From the IMG/VR virus record IMGVR_UViG_3300010411_000002, positions 1-48,585 of that record: 48,585 nt of DNA; one strand, 5' to 3'. Shown here piece by piece: positions 14,956 to 22,086 of the stretch. Origin of the DNA: a virus. Made by a program: the position numbers and the translations under genes. The notes beneath the pieces are model-generated. The model saw nothing but the letters and a program-made list of their open reading frames with translations, was not told the DNA's origin and made no database searches. Within the stretch, counting starts at the first letter, position 1, and each line of letters begins with the position of its first letter.

Positions 14956-16161
14956 ATGACAAAAGCAATGACAACAACAAACCCATTTGGTAATGGAATA
15001 TCACGTCAATATACAACCGCAATGGTTGATATTGAACAATCAAGAGCTATTGCCGAAGCACAGGCCAGTATCGCAATAGCAAAGCGGTTTCCAAGAGACC
15101 CTATTGAAAGCATGGATAAAATTATCAATGCCTGTACCCGTAAAACGCTTGCCGAATCAGCGCTTTATACCTATGCCCGTGGCGGAACCGACATTACCGG
15201 CCCGTCTATCCGGTTGGCTGAAGCTATCGCTCAGTGTTGGGGCAACTTGTCATTCGGGATTCGCGAGCTTGAGCAAAACAACAATGTTTCAACAGTCGAG
15301 GCTTACGCATGGGACATGGAGTCGAACACAAAGCAACAGAAAATTTTCCAGGTAAAGCATATCCGGTACACAAAAAAAGGCGATAAAAAATTGACAGACC
15401 CCCGCGATATCTACGAGCACGTGGCAAACAACGGCGCAAGGCGTCTTCGGGCATGTATCCTTGGCATTATACCCGGAGACGTTGTTGAGGCTGCCGTCAA
15501 CCAATGCAATCTTACGCTGAAAAACAAATCTGAAATTACTCCAGAAAATATACAGACCATGATTGAAAAGTTTTCGGAATACGGAGTGAGCAAAAAACAG
15601 ATTGAAAAGAGGATACAAAGGCGTGTTGATGCCATTACGCCGGCACTTATGGTATCGCTTAGGAAAATATATAACAGCCTGAAAGACGGCATGAGCGTTG
15701 TATCAGAATGGTTTGATGTTGATGAAGAAAAAATAGACTTAACCACGATAGGTAACGGAACCAAAATGCCGCCATCTGAAGATGCCCTCGGGCCTGATCC
15801 AGACGCTGAACTGCCCCTATCAATCCGTAGGTCAACGTGGATTAATAAAAAGTCCGGCACGTTCAATGATTTTATTGAATCGCACCACCACGAATTTGCC
15901 GCAGCCCCGGACCACATCAAGTCAGAGGCGGCCGCAAAGTATCAGGCACTGTACAAAAACCAGCCGATACCGAAGTGTCTCCGGTTTGATGACGCGTCCG
16001 CGGACAATGAATGGGTTGAATTTGAGCCGCCCATGGACCGTTACAACCGGATATTAAAGGAGGATGCCGAAAGAGTTCTTGAAATCTGCAATCGGCTTGA
16101 AATTGAGGACGTTGAAACCGAGGAGCAGGCACAGCAGGTTATAGACGAGTATGAGAAATAA
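14956..16161 (+). CDS. Putative phage recombination (ssDNA-annealing type) protein
   Basis: A 401-aa protein; start 14956 has SD TTGGAGG. The conserved-looking core runs from YTTAMVDIEQSRAIAEAQ through IRLAEAIAQCWGNLSFG to NNGARRLRACILGIIPGDVV. I have seen this family as an uncharacterised conserved phage protein beside exonucleases. The C-terminal third is variable and acidic. A single-strand annealing role is inferred from position in an ATPase-exonuclease operon, not from a motif. Confidence 0.6.
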   Translation: MTKAMTTTNPFGNGISRQYTTAMVDIEQSRAIAEAQASIAIAKRFPRDPIESMDKIINACTRKTLAESALYTYARGGTDITGPSIRLAEAIAQCWGNLSFGIRELEQNNNVSTVEAYAWDMESNTKQQKIFQVKHIRYTKKGDKKLTDPRDIYEHVANNGARRLRACILGIIPGDVVEAAVNQCNLTLKNKSEITPENIQTMIEKFSEYGVSKKQIEKRIQRRVDAITPALMVSLRKIYNSLKDGMSVVSEWFDVDEEKIDLTTIGNGTKMPPSEDALGPDPDAELPLSIRRSTWINKKSGTFNDFIESHHHEFAAAPDHIKSEAAAKYQALYKNQPIPKCLRFDDASADNEWVEFEPPMDRYNRILKEDAERVLEICNRLEIEDVETEEQAQQVIDEYEK

Positions 16162-16178
16162 CAGGAAAGGAGGTAAAA

Positions 16179-16418
16179 ATGGACTTTACGAAAGCACCAA
16201 AAGCGTCTGATGTTGTACAGGCCATAGAGCTTTTAATTTTTAAACATGGAGACATGCCTTTATGCGCAGACGACCCTGACACATCGTGGAGAATGAGAAT
16301 AGGTATTGTTTTTAAGCCCGAAAATCCAAAAGAAAATTGGCCTGCCAGGTTTGAAATTAAAACTTCTTATTCTGGCAAACCGCCCGGATTGATAGGCGTT
16401 GATTACGAGGATGACTAA
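16179..16418 (+). CDS. Hypothetical 79-aa protein
   Basis: Strong SD AAAGGAGGT. Starts MDFTKAPKASDVVQAIELL and contains a DDPDTSWRMRIG stretch. It is followed by three TAA stops in a row. Confidence 0.6.
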   Translation: MDFTKAPKASDVVQAIELLIFKHGDMPLCADDPDTSWRMRIGIVFKPENPKENWPARFEIKTSYSGKPPGLIGVDYEDD

Positions 16419-16429
16419 TAATAACCCAC

Positions 16430-16464
16430 AGCGGCCTGCATACTGATTGAGTGTGCAGACCGCT
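16430..16464 (+). other. Stem-loop between early genes
   Basis: AGCGGCCTGCA (16430-16440) pairs with TGCAGACCGCT (16454-16464), one mismatch in 11. It has no T-run, so it is more likely a processing or leader structure than a terminator. Confidence 0.55.
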
Positions 16465-16493
16465 AAACCTGAATTATAGCGAGAGGAGGCAGG

Positions 16494-16670
16494 ATGTTAA
16501 GATTTATCATTAAGCATAAAACAAAAGACCAGCAAAATGGTCTTGAGCGTGAATCGCTGGAAACTGTTGATATACATTGTGAGGATCTTGAAAATATTCT
16601 GCTTGATGGTGGTTACAGTGAAAGCGGATACGATTATCATGAAATGATCGGAGTTGAAATTCTTGATTAG
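16494..16670 (+). CDS. Hypothetical 58-aa acidic protein
   Basis: SD GAGAGGAGG; begins MLRFIIKHKTKDQQNG. Read directly from the sequence; no family recognised. Confidence 0.55.
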   Translation: MLRFIIKHKTKDQQNGLERESLETVDIHCEDLENILLDGGYSESGYDYHEMIGVEILD

Positions 16671-16696
16671 TTTAACCGTTATAAAAAGGAGGAGAT

Positions 16697-16873
16697 ATGG
16701 ACGAAGATTATTTAGACTCAGATCAAGAGAATGACGCTATGTGCCAAGTCTATGACGATTTCACGGATTATATTGACATCCGACTTTTCATGATAAACGT
16801 GGTTATTCGAAGGACATTGAATAGACTTTATGTCCCGGATATTGATAGATTATACAGAAGGGATAAGCCATGA
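16697..16873 (+). CDS. Hypothetical 58-aa protein
   Basis: SD AAGGAGGAG; begins MDEDYLDSDQEND, acidic N-terminus and basic C-terminus. Coupled ATGA to the next gene. Confidence 0.55.
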   Translation: MDEDYLDSDQENDAMCQVYDDFTDYIDIRLFMINVVIRRTLNRLYVPDIDRLYRRDKP

Positions 16874-17100
16874 GCAGTTACCATCTATCAACAACCTTAT
16901 TTTTGCGACAACGCCGCAGCCCCGGCATTGTCAGGCGAAAACTAAAAGAGAATGGGCTTGTATTGAATGCAGGGAGCTTTTTGCCAGGTGTTGGTATTGC
17001 CACAGCAATTATCTGCAATCAAAAGGGCCAGTACATTGTTGAAAAACATCTCGGTCAAAAACTCAACTGGACCTGGACAATGAACAATAAATATGAATAA
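16870..17100 (+). CDS. Hypothetical 76-aa basic protein
   Basis: The ATGA overlap supports this frame over the competing one at 16830-17042. Basic N-terminal half with LRQRRSPGIVRRKLKENG. Its stop lies in GAATAAC, directly before GTTATAC, where the integron-type cassettes appear to begin. Confidence 0.5.
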   Translation: MSSYHLSTTLFLRQRRSPGIVRRKLKENGLVLNAGSFLPGVGIATAIICNQKGQYIVEKHLGQKLNWTWTMNNKYE

Positions 17101-17130
17101 CTGTTATACACGCTTAACAAAGGAGCTAAA

Positions 17131-17322
17131 ATGAAATCATTTTTTAAATACTTTTTTATATCTGGTGCTATGGCTTTTTTCGGGTTTTTGGTTTTTGGGC
17201 TTTTTGTTTTTCTTATTTATCCATCCTTTACACCTGATAAGGTACTTGCCGGTGCTGTTGGGTGTATGATCGGGACCGGTCTTGTCAATGGGTTTTTCGC
17301 TGCGATAGAGAAGCGTGTATAA
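17131..17322 (+). CDS. Small two-TM membrane protein (cassette gene 1)
   Basis: A 63-aa protein with SD AAAGGAGC. Two hydrophobic segments at about residues 9-31 and 39-58 are joined by a short polar loop. Unknown function; small membrane proteins are frequent in integron cassettes. The TAA stop lies inside the attC R''-type box GTATAAC (17317-17323), as is usual for cassette genes. Confidence 0.6.
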   Translation: MKSFFKYFFISGAMAFFGFLVFGLFVFLIYPSFTPDKVLAGAVGCMIGTGLVNGFFAAIEKRV

Positions 17323-17431
17323 CAAGTCGCTTGTGGTCTGACCGCTATTAGCGGTCTCGGTTTGTGCCATTTAAAACATACTGTGTTTAAGTGCCATGTC
17401 GTTTGGCGGCAGCACAGCTCAGGCGTTATAC
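17317..17431 (+). other. attC-like recombination site 1
   Basis: Outer boxes GTATAAC (17317-17323) and GTTATAC (17425-17431) are exactly complementary. Inner boxes GCTTGTG (17329-17335) and CACAGC (17413-17418) pair with one extrahelical base, the hallmark of attC. The 115-bp interior includes the hairpin GACCGCT-ATT-AGCGGTC (17340-17356). Confidence 0.6.
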
Positions 17432-17452
17432 TTTATAGGAGCAATAAGATAC

Positions 17453-18199
17453 ATGAGAACAATATTGGCATGGTCAGGAGGTAAGGACAGCACTGCAACG
17501 GCCATTCTTGCGCGTCAGCACAGGATCACGATTGATGACATCGTTACCGTTCTGCCCGACCCGTTCAAGTGTGAGCTTGACTTCCTGAAACGCTTTGAAG
17601 CTTGGATGGGGCAGGCCGTGACCGTAATTCCGGGGCCGTCGTTTGACGACTACTTTTGGGCGCGAAAGGTGCGGGGGCCGCACAAAGGCACGATCTATGG
17701 ATGGCCTTTCACCGTATTTCGAGCCTGCGCCCGTGTCATGAAGTGGGAACCAATGCAGAGATGGGCTAAAGAGCAAGGGGAGTACAAATTCCTGCTGGGG
17801 ATTGCCAAGGGCGAGGCGCGGAACATCCTCGCGCCAAACGAAAGCCTGTTGCTTCGATTCGGGCTGACGGAAACCGATGCCCGCGACCTGTGCGAACGGC
17901 ACGGGCTTCTGAATCCGATGTATGCTCACTTCAGGCGTGGCGGGTGCGTGCGCTGCCCAAAGCAAGGCCGACAAGCGTTGCTGAAGGTGGCAGAACTGGA
18001 GCCGGAGAAATGGGAGTGGATGATGCGACACGACGCCGACAGTCCGGTAACGTTCAAACCTGGAAAGACGCTGGCGGAGTATATGAATAACAAACGCATC
18101 CACTGGACAGGAAAAAGCCCTGGCCAGTGGATGCTTACCGTTAGGCAAAACAACAAGGAGGCACGAAATGAAGGTTTCTTTTACAAAAGACATTTATAG
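17453..18199 (+). CDS. PP-loop (PAPS reductase-like) protein, cassette gene 2
   Basis: A 248-aa adenine-nucleotide alpha-hydrolase family protein: PP-loop SGGKDS at residues 8-13, and a C-terminal CVRCPKQGR. This resembles phage and plasmid PAPS reductase/DndC/IbrA relatives; true assimilatory sulfate reduction is unlikely given the missing canonical ECG tail. ATG 17453 has SD AGGAG 11 nt upstream; the upstream in-frame ATG at 17396 lies in attC and has no SD. Residues after about 211 are encoded by attC sequence and run 32 nt into the next gene, so the native end may be lost. It is clearly GC-richer than its surroundings. Confidence 0.75.
   Translation: MRTILAWSGGKDSTATAILARQHRITIDDIVTVLPDPFKCELDFLKRFEAWMGQAVTVIPGPSFDDYFWARKVRGPHKGTIYGWPFTVFRACARVMKWEPMQRWAKEQGEYKFLLGIAKGEARNILAPNESLLLRFGLTETDARDLCERHGLLNPMYAHFRRGGCVRCPKQGRQALLKVAELEPEKWEWMMRHDADSPVTFKPGKTLAEYMNNKRIHWTGKSPGQWMLTVRQNNKEARNEGFFYKRHL
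18083..18146 (+). other. attC-like recombination site 2
   Basis: GAATAACAA at the left and GTTAGGC (18140-18146) at the right flank a perfect 11-bp stem GCATCCACTGG (18096-18106)/CCAGTGGATGC (18124-18134), with CAGG/CCTG extending it towards the tip. Length of about 64 bp and box arrangement match compact attC sites. Confidence 0.65.
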
Positions 18200-18368
18200 C
18201 TGTGATGATTGCCCTTTTTATAAATACATCAGATGTGTGGGGTATGATTGTTTCCATCCAGACGTACCAGAGGAAGAGGAACGTGGCGAAGATGAACCTT
18301 TGGCCGAGAATGCTAAGGGATCATTCCCAAAGTGGTGTCCTTATAACAAGGCATTCAAGCAGACATAA
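18168..18368 (+). CDS. Small Cys-rich protein (66 aa)
   Basis: SD AACAAGGAGG. Cysteines in CDDCPFY, then C, C and a C-terminal WCPY give a probable metal-binding fold. The N-terminus resembles the 94-aa protein at 39578-39862 (DCKNCPWF). It is the last plus-strand gene, ending just before the convergent inverted repeat. Confidence 0.65.
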   Translation: MKVSFTKDIYSCDDCPFYKYIRCVGYDCFHPDVPEEEERGEDEPLAENAKGSFPKWCPYNKAFKQT

Positions 18369-18387
18369 GCCATGAACAGTTTCCATA

Positions 18388-18415
18388 ATGATCCCGAAAC
18401 AGATTTCGGGATCAT
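18388..18415. terminator. Convergent stem-loop terminator
   Basis: Perfect inverted repeat ATGATCCCGAAA-CAGA-TTTCGGGATCAT: 12-bp stem, 4-nt loop, exactly between the plus-strand early block and the minus-strand late block. Its right arm covers the endolysin stop codon. No T-run follows on either side, so a purely intrinsic mechanism is not assured. Confidence 0.75.
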
Positions 18416-18720
18416 CGCCCCTCTCCCCAGCTATAATGGTTTCCGTCATTCCAACGCCCGCCCCAGGTTCCGCCCTGAGATTCCCACCATTCGCCTAACT
18501 CTGTGTGATCCTCAGTATATTTCTGCCAGATACCATCTTTAAATAAGTTTAAATCAATAGCCAGTCGCTTTTTATGGTAACTTTGCGGATGCCCTACCGT
18601 ACATTTACAACTGCGCCAGGCATGGCCCAAGGTGACCTCAAAACCCATTTCAAACGCCTTATCAATCAGCCTCGGAACCATTCCAGCAAATTCTATCTGA
18701 TTTTCGAGGTATTTACTCAT
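18412..18720 (-). CDS. Endolysin, M15-family peptidase
   Basis: A 102-aa minimal L,D/D,D-peptidase-like domain. Zinc ligands appear as H49 and D56 in SYHKKRLAIDLNLF and H95 in DGNHYSW, the M15 pattern of T5-type phage endolysins. No cell-wall-binding domain or signal peptide, so it needs a holin for export. Last gene of the late operon; starts 8 nt inside the membrane-protein gene upstream. Confidence 0.88.
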   Translation of the reverse strand: MSKYLENQIEFAGMVPRLIDKAFEMGFEVTLGHAWRSCKCTVGHPQSYHKKRLAIDLNLFKDGIWQKYTEDHTELGEWWESQGGTWGGRWNDGNHYSWGEGR

Positions 18721-18904
18721 TTTTAGCAGACGCCTTTATCTGCTTATCCTCATCCCTGAACAACTCATATAATCCGAGCAGCGCACCAGCAGCGCCAAGT
18801 ATCTCAGGCGTTATCGTATAGCCTGCCAGCCCTGCCAGGATCACGATAGCCCGGATACTGGAAGGCTGTTTCAGCCATTTAATTAATTTATCAATTTTTG
18901 TCAT
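18713..18904 (-). CDS. Small membrane protein, probable holin
   Basis: A 63-aa protein with hydrophobic residues at about 18-48 (AIVILAGLAGYTI..ILGAAGALLGLY), interpretable as one or two TM helices, and a charged C-terminal tail. Size, charge and place immediately before the endolysin suit a holin. ATG overlaps the neighbouring stop by 1 nt. Confidence 0.65.
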   Translation of the reverse strand: MTKIDKLIKWLKQPSSIRAIVILAGLAGYTITPEILGAAGALLGLYELFRDEDKQIKASAKNE

Positions 18905-19218
18905 TATTTCAAATCCTTAATCATGTATTCAATCCCTTTTTTGATAGCGCACGCCATCCCTGAAAGAGCCAGCAATGCCATGGCTGTTAATATCGCCCGT
19001 GCAAGCCATTCGGATATTTTTGACATCCGTTTAAAGCGTTTTCCGATTTCCCGGAAATTCTCAACGCCTTTGGACAATTCCCCATCGCCAACATCTGACA
19101 CCATGCCCACAAAATGCCTTACCTCTTTCTGTTCGTCAGTTGTCAGCCCGCATGAGCATGTCAAGTCAAGTCTTAACGCCAGTTTGTCAGCCAATTTTTC
19201 GAGTTCTTCATCAGTCAT
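18904..19218 (-). CDS. Lysis-cassette protein with one TM segment (104 aa)
   Basis: A soluble helical N-terminal part with CSCG near residue 22, then a C-terminal TM segment AILTAMALLALSGMACAI (about residues 76-93) and a short basic tail. It could be a second holin or antiholin, or an endolysin-anchoring protein; no specific family recognised. Confidence 0.6.
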   Translation of the reverse strand: MTDEELEKLADKLALRLDLTCSCGLTTDEQKEVRHFVGMVSDVGDGELSKGVENFREIGKRFKRMSKISEWLARAILTAMALLALSGMACAIKKGIEYMIKDLK

Positions 19219-19291
19219 AAAACCCCACCAAAACCAGCCATGAGATTAGAAAAAACGACAGGCTGATTAGTAAATAGTCTAAGCGTTTCAT
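19211..19291 (-). CDS. 26-aa single-TM peptide
   Basis: ATG at 19291 overlaps the stop of the upstream gene (ATGA) and has SD GGGGAG. The peptide starts MKRLDYLL and is almost all one hydrophobic helix; its end overlaps the next start by 8 nt. Coupled position in the lysis cassette suggests a small lysis or membrane effector. Confidence 0.45.
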   Translation of the reverse strand: MKRLDYLLISLSFFLISWLVLVGFYD

Positions 19292-19962
19292 TCAACAACT
19301 CCCCATAATGCAGGAACATTCGGAGGTTCCCACCCAATTTGGGCTGTATGCGCTTGAATGCAGTAATATAATACCTCGTTGTAAAGCACTTGCTCATTTA
19401 CATCATAATATGTCCCAGCCTGCCATTCGTCCGATGGCTCCTGAACCTGCTGCCATAATGCCGGAACATTTGGAGGCGTCCAATCAGCCTGAGTCACATG
19501 GGGTTGTATGCAGGAGTACACAGTCCCCTCATATTCCCGTTTCATCCCGACTTCAACCTGCTCCCCGACTATCCAATCGAGCGTTCCTTCGCCTTCCTGA
19601 AAGAATAAAAACAGCGCCGGGGTCTCGTCAGGATCATAGATTGTCCGCTCGTGAGACTGCCGGACAATGACAGCCTGTCCGTCCCAATTATAAATTGTGC
19701 CTTCTTCAAGCATCCCTGAGTCCGGCAAATCAGGAAAAGACGTTGCTGGCAGAGCGTCAATAAACTCGTTGACATCCTCGCTATGGATGACCGTATGTCC
19801 GGTCGCAAGGCAAGTATTGCCGTCTAAAACCCCGGAGGCGAAACATTGCTCATCGTAAAAAATAGCATACCGTTTAGCATTGCCGTTGTTTACGATATGC
19901 TCCGCCATTGCCGAAGTTGACAGCAGCAGGCAGGATATAAGGATTAAGAGTCGTTTTATCAT
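19288..19962 (-). CDS. Secreted protein with two carbohydrate-binding-like modules
   Basis: A 224-aa protein. Signal peptide at 1-21 (MIKRLLILISCLLLSTSAMA). The C-terminus has two copies of a chitin-binding-like module (CBM5/12 type), each ending PPNVPALW with an internal YxCIQ(A/P)H. These modules often occur on phage fibres and on chitinases. The signal peptide implies Sec export or a membrane-inserted tail-fibre accessory. It overlaps the repeat protein upstream by 4 nt. Confidence 0.7.
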   Translation of the reverse strand: MIKRLLILISCLLLSTSAMAEHIVNNGNAKRYAIFYDEQCFASGVLDGNTCLATGHTVIHSEDVNEFIDALPATSFPDLPDSGMLEEGTIYNWDGQAVIVRQSHERTIYDPDETPALFLFFQEGEGTLDWIVGEQVEVGMKREYEGTVYSCIQPHVTQADWTPPNVPALWQQVQEPSDEWQAGTYYDVNEQVLYNEVLYYCIQAHTAQIGWEPPNVPALWGVVE

Positions 19963-21125
19963 GGCGCTGATCCTCCATTATAGGTGATGGTCCAAGTGTT
20001 AAATCCTTCTGTTTCCGGGTCATTCGCCAGCTCGTAAACATATTCAAGCCCCGTCGTAGGCGGATCGCCGTCCTGATACACTCCAGAAGGCGTTGCGTTT
20101 ACAGTTCCGCCGGAGCCATCAATGTATAACTCAGGCGTTGCGTCATCAAAATTTGCTCGAAGTCGGTAAATGTTTTCCAGAACCTCGTCAACCTCGGCCT
20201 CAATCATCGATAGGTCTCTGAGATCGATTAAACTGTATGAATAGCTTGGAAGTGTTGCCACACCGCCTGTAATAGCGCTGTCAGTACTGTGAACACGCAG
20301 GATAGTCAACGTGCTATTATCAGCAATAGAACCAGTTATAACGCTGTCAGTATTGTCAGCACGCAGGTAATTCAACGTGCTGTTATCAGCAATTGAGCCT
20401 GTAATAGCGCTGTCAGTATTGTCAGCACGCAGGTAATTCAACGTGCTATTATCAGCAATTGAGCCTGTAATAACGCTGGAAGTATTGTGAACCTGCAGGT
20501 AATTCAACGTGCTATTATCAGCAATTGAGCCTGTAATAACGCTGGAAGTATTGTAAGCCCACAGGTAATTCAACGTGCTATTATCAGCAATGGAGCCTGT
20601 AATAGCGCTGTCAGTATTGTAAGCCCACAGGATAGTCAACGTGCTGTTATCAGCAATGGAGCCTGTAATAGCGCTGTCAGTATTGTGAACATACAGGTAA
20701 TTCAAAGTGCTGTTATCAGCTATAGAAAATGTCAGCCCAAAATCGGCATTATCTTGTAATCTCAATTCCGTCATACTTGGCAATCCGTTCAGGAATGCCA
20801 TTGACTGAGCTTTGGTTAGGACATTGTCGAGATTGTTATCGCTTAGATCAACCGCTGTTACATGTCCACCGGAAACCGTTATCCCCTCCCAATTGCCGAC
20901 CGTCGTATCAGTTGTCCAGTCCGTATTATCCGTCCAGCTATCACCTCCAGCAGCATTGTAAAAGTTAATTAATGCTTCGGCTTCAGAGATAGGCACATCA
21001 GCAGGGACAAACCGAGTATATCCCAGCGTCACCCCTTTTTGAGTAACGCCCTTTGTCGTAACCCCGGCAAAGGCCAGCGCCGGGATTAATAAAAATGCTA
21101 TGAGTAAGGATAATCTTTTCAACAT
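19959..21125 (-). CDS. Secreted solenoid repeat protein (7 x 22 aa)
   Basis: A 388-aa protein. Signal peptide MLKRLSLLIAFLLIPALAFA (1-20); an LRR-like cap (ALINFYNAAGGDSWTDNTDW and VTAVDLSDNNLDNVL); then seven 22-residue repeats SIADNSTLNYL..., a leucine-rich-type solenoid; then a C-terminal globular domain. Residues at repeat positions 12-14 vary (YVH, WAY, QVH, RAD, RVH) while the frame is rigid, suggesting a tunable binding face. Tail-tip adhesin or exported surface protein; undecided. Confidence 0.7.
   Translation of the reverse strand: MLKRLSLLIAFLLIPALAFAGVTTKGVTQKGVTLGYTRFVPADVPISEAEALINFYNAAGGDSWTDNTDWTTDTTVGNWEGITVSGGHVTAVDLSDNNLDNVLTKAQSMAFLNGLPSMTELRLQDNADFGLTFSIADNSTLNYLYVHNTDSAITGSIADNSTLTILWAYNTDSAITGSIADNSTLNYLWAYNTSSVITGSIADNSTLNYLQVHNTSSVITGSIADNSTLNYLRADNTDSAITGSIADNSTLNYLRADNTDSVITGSIADNSTLTILRVHSTDSAITGGVATLPSYSYSLIDLRDLSMIEAEVDEVLENIYRLRANFDDATPELYIDGSGGTVNATPSGVYQDGDPPTTGLEYVYELANDPETEGFNTWTITYNGGSAP
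20265..20726 (-). repeat. 66-bp in-frame tandem repeat, 7 copies
   Basis: Seven contiguous 66-bp units encode the 22-aa repeats of the solenoid protein. Differences between units concentrate in a few codons, mainly unit residues 9-10, 12-14, 17 and 19. Confidence 0.95.
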
Positions 21126-21126
21126 G

Positions 21127-22086
21127 TTAGCTCACCGTCCCTCCATAATGACTGACTATAAACCAGTTTGCGCCATCCCATTCGAGCGTGCAGGATTCTC
21201 CAGCCGTATCAAGTGTGATTTTCGTTCCGTTTACAAAGTTGGTCGGAGTCACCTCTAAGTCATCTCCACCATCGGTTTTAAGCTGAATTGTAATCCGCTG
21301 CCCGGTTATTGTGCCGTCCGATACGGTTAGCACATCAGCGCCGTCCGTGTCGTCATCAGTCGTGATATAATGGGAGGTATATGACGCATCGTAAGCAACA
21401 GTATTAGTACCGTCACCGGCAGTTACGGTTTCATAAGAAACGGCTTGTCTGCCTGTAAACTGCCAGGTTTCATTTGAGCCGTCCCAAAATAGGGCATTGT
21501 TCAGCGTCCCTGCCGTTCCAGCAGCCCCTTGAGCCCGGATATAGATGTCAACAACTTCTGCACCTGAGCCGGTAGCAGTGGCGTTGGCTTTGATGTCAGC
21601 GTTTACGTCCGAGTCTGTGCAATCGGAATCTTTGAACTCAACTACGGCCTCGGATGCAGCGTCAGCAGTAAACGTGGTCGCCGTAGCGTTACCATCGGTA
21701 TCTAACTCAAAAATATTGGCATGATCCGAATCCCTGGCAATCAGGCAATATGTCGAGCCATCATTTGACGCACCCTCGATTGTTGTTATGCCAAAGTCCG
21801 GAGTGCCGTCGAAATCAGTCGTGCCAACGCCCAGGTAGGTCGTTACAAACAGGTTATCAGATGCCGTTACGTCTCCGTCATTGGCAACGGATATGCCCTC
21901 ATTGTCACCATCGTTGGATAGGTAGTTATCATCCAGCGTTATATTGCCGGTTAGCGTCAACGGATTTGTTGATACAACGTAATCCAATTTCCCGGTATGA
22001 GGATTAAATATCGTTACCCAGCCTGCAAAGGCATCCATTGAAAACAGTAAAAAACAACATACAAATAAAAATATTCTTTTCATCAT
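21127..22086 (-). CDS. Tail-fibre-like protein with signal peptide
   Basis: A 319-aa protein. Signal-like N-terminus MMKRIFLFVCCFLLFSMDAFA, then GWVTIFNPHTGKLDYV, a phrase common at the start of phage tail-fibre or collar-type proteins. The C-terminus (DGTNTVAYDASYTSHYITTD, then LTVSDGTITGQRITIQLK) looks like a beta-rich trimeric fibre tip. It lies in the tail-tip gene run with a 4-nt overlap to the next upstream gene. Confidence 0.65.
   Translation of the reverse strand: MMKRIFLFVCCFLLFSMDAFAGWVTIFNPHTGKLDYVVSTNPLTLTGNITLDDNYLSNDGDNEGISVANDGDVTASDNLFVTTYLGVGTTDFDGTPDFGITTIEGASNDGSTYCLIARDSDHANIFELDTDGNATATTFTADAASEAVVEFKDSDCTDSDVNADIKANATATGSGAEVVDIYIRAQGAAGTAGTLNNALFWDGSNETWQFTGRQAVSYETVTAGDGTNTVAYDASYTSHYITTDDDTDGADVLTVSDGTITGQRITIQLKTDGGDDLEVTPTNFVNGTKITLDTAGESCTLEWDGANWFIVSHYGGTVS

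Larger units (their letters stand above)
17103..18146 (+). mobile_element. Two putative integron gene cassettes inserted in the early operon
   Basis: The segment starts at a GTTATAC core (17103-17109) and ends at a GTTAGGC core (18140-18146). It holds two genes, each followed by an attC-like site: 63-aa membrane protein plus attC 17317-17431, then PP-loop protein plus attC about 18083-18146. The second gene is distinctly GC-rich. No integron integrase is present. Removing the segment joins AATAACTG to TTAGGCAAAACAACAAGGAGG, which restores a phage-style leader for the 18168 gene. Confidence 0.6.

Noticed and set aside
16430-16464. Hairpin considered as a further attC site
   Set aside because: It follows AATAAC but no GTT core box ends it at the right side, so it does not fit an integron site.
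17453-18199. DNA phosphorothioation (Dnd/Ssp) system based on the PP-loop protein
   Set aside because: No DndA/D/E or SspB/C/D partners are present, and the gene appears to be an acquired cassette.
20265-20726. Diversity-generating retroelement target
   Set aside because: Variation is between tandem units only; no template repeat or reverse transcriptase exists in the window.
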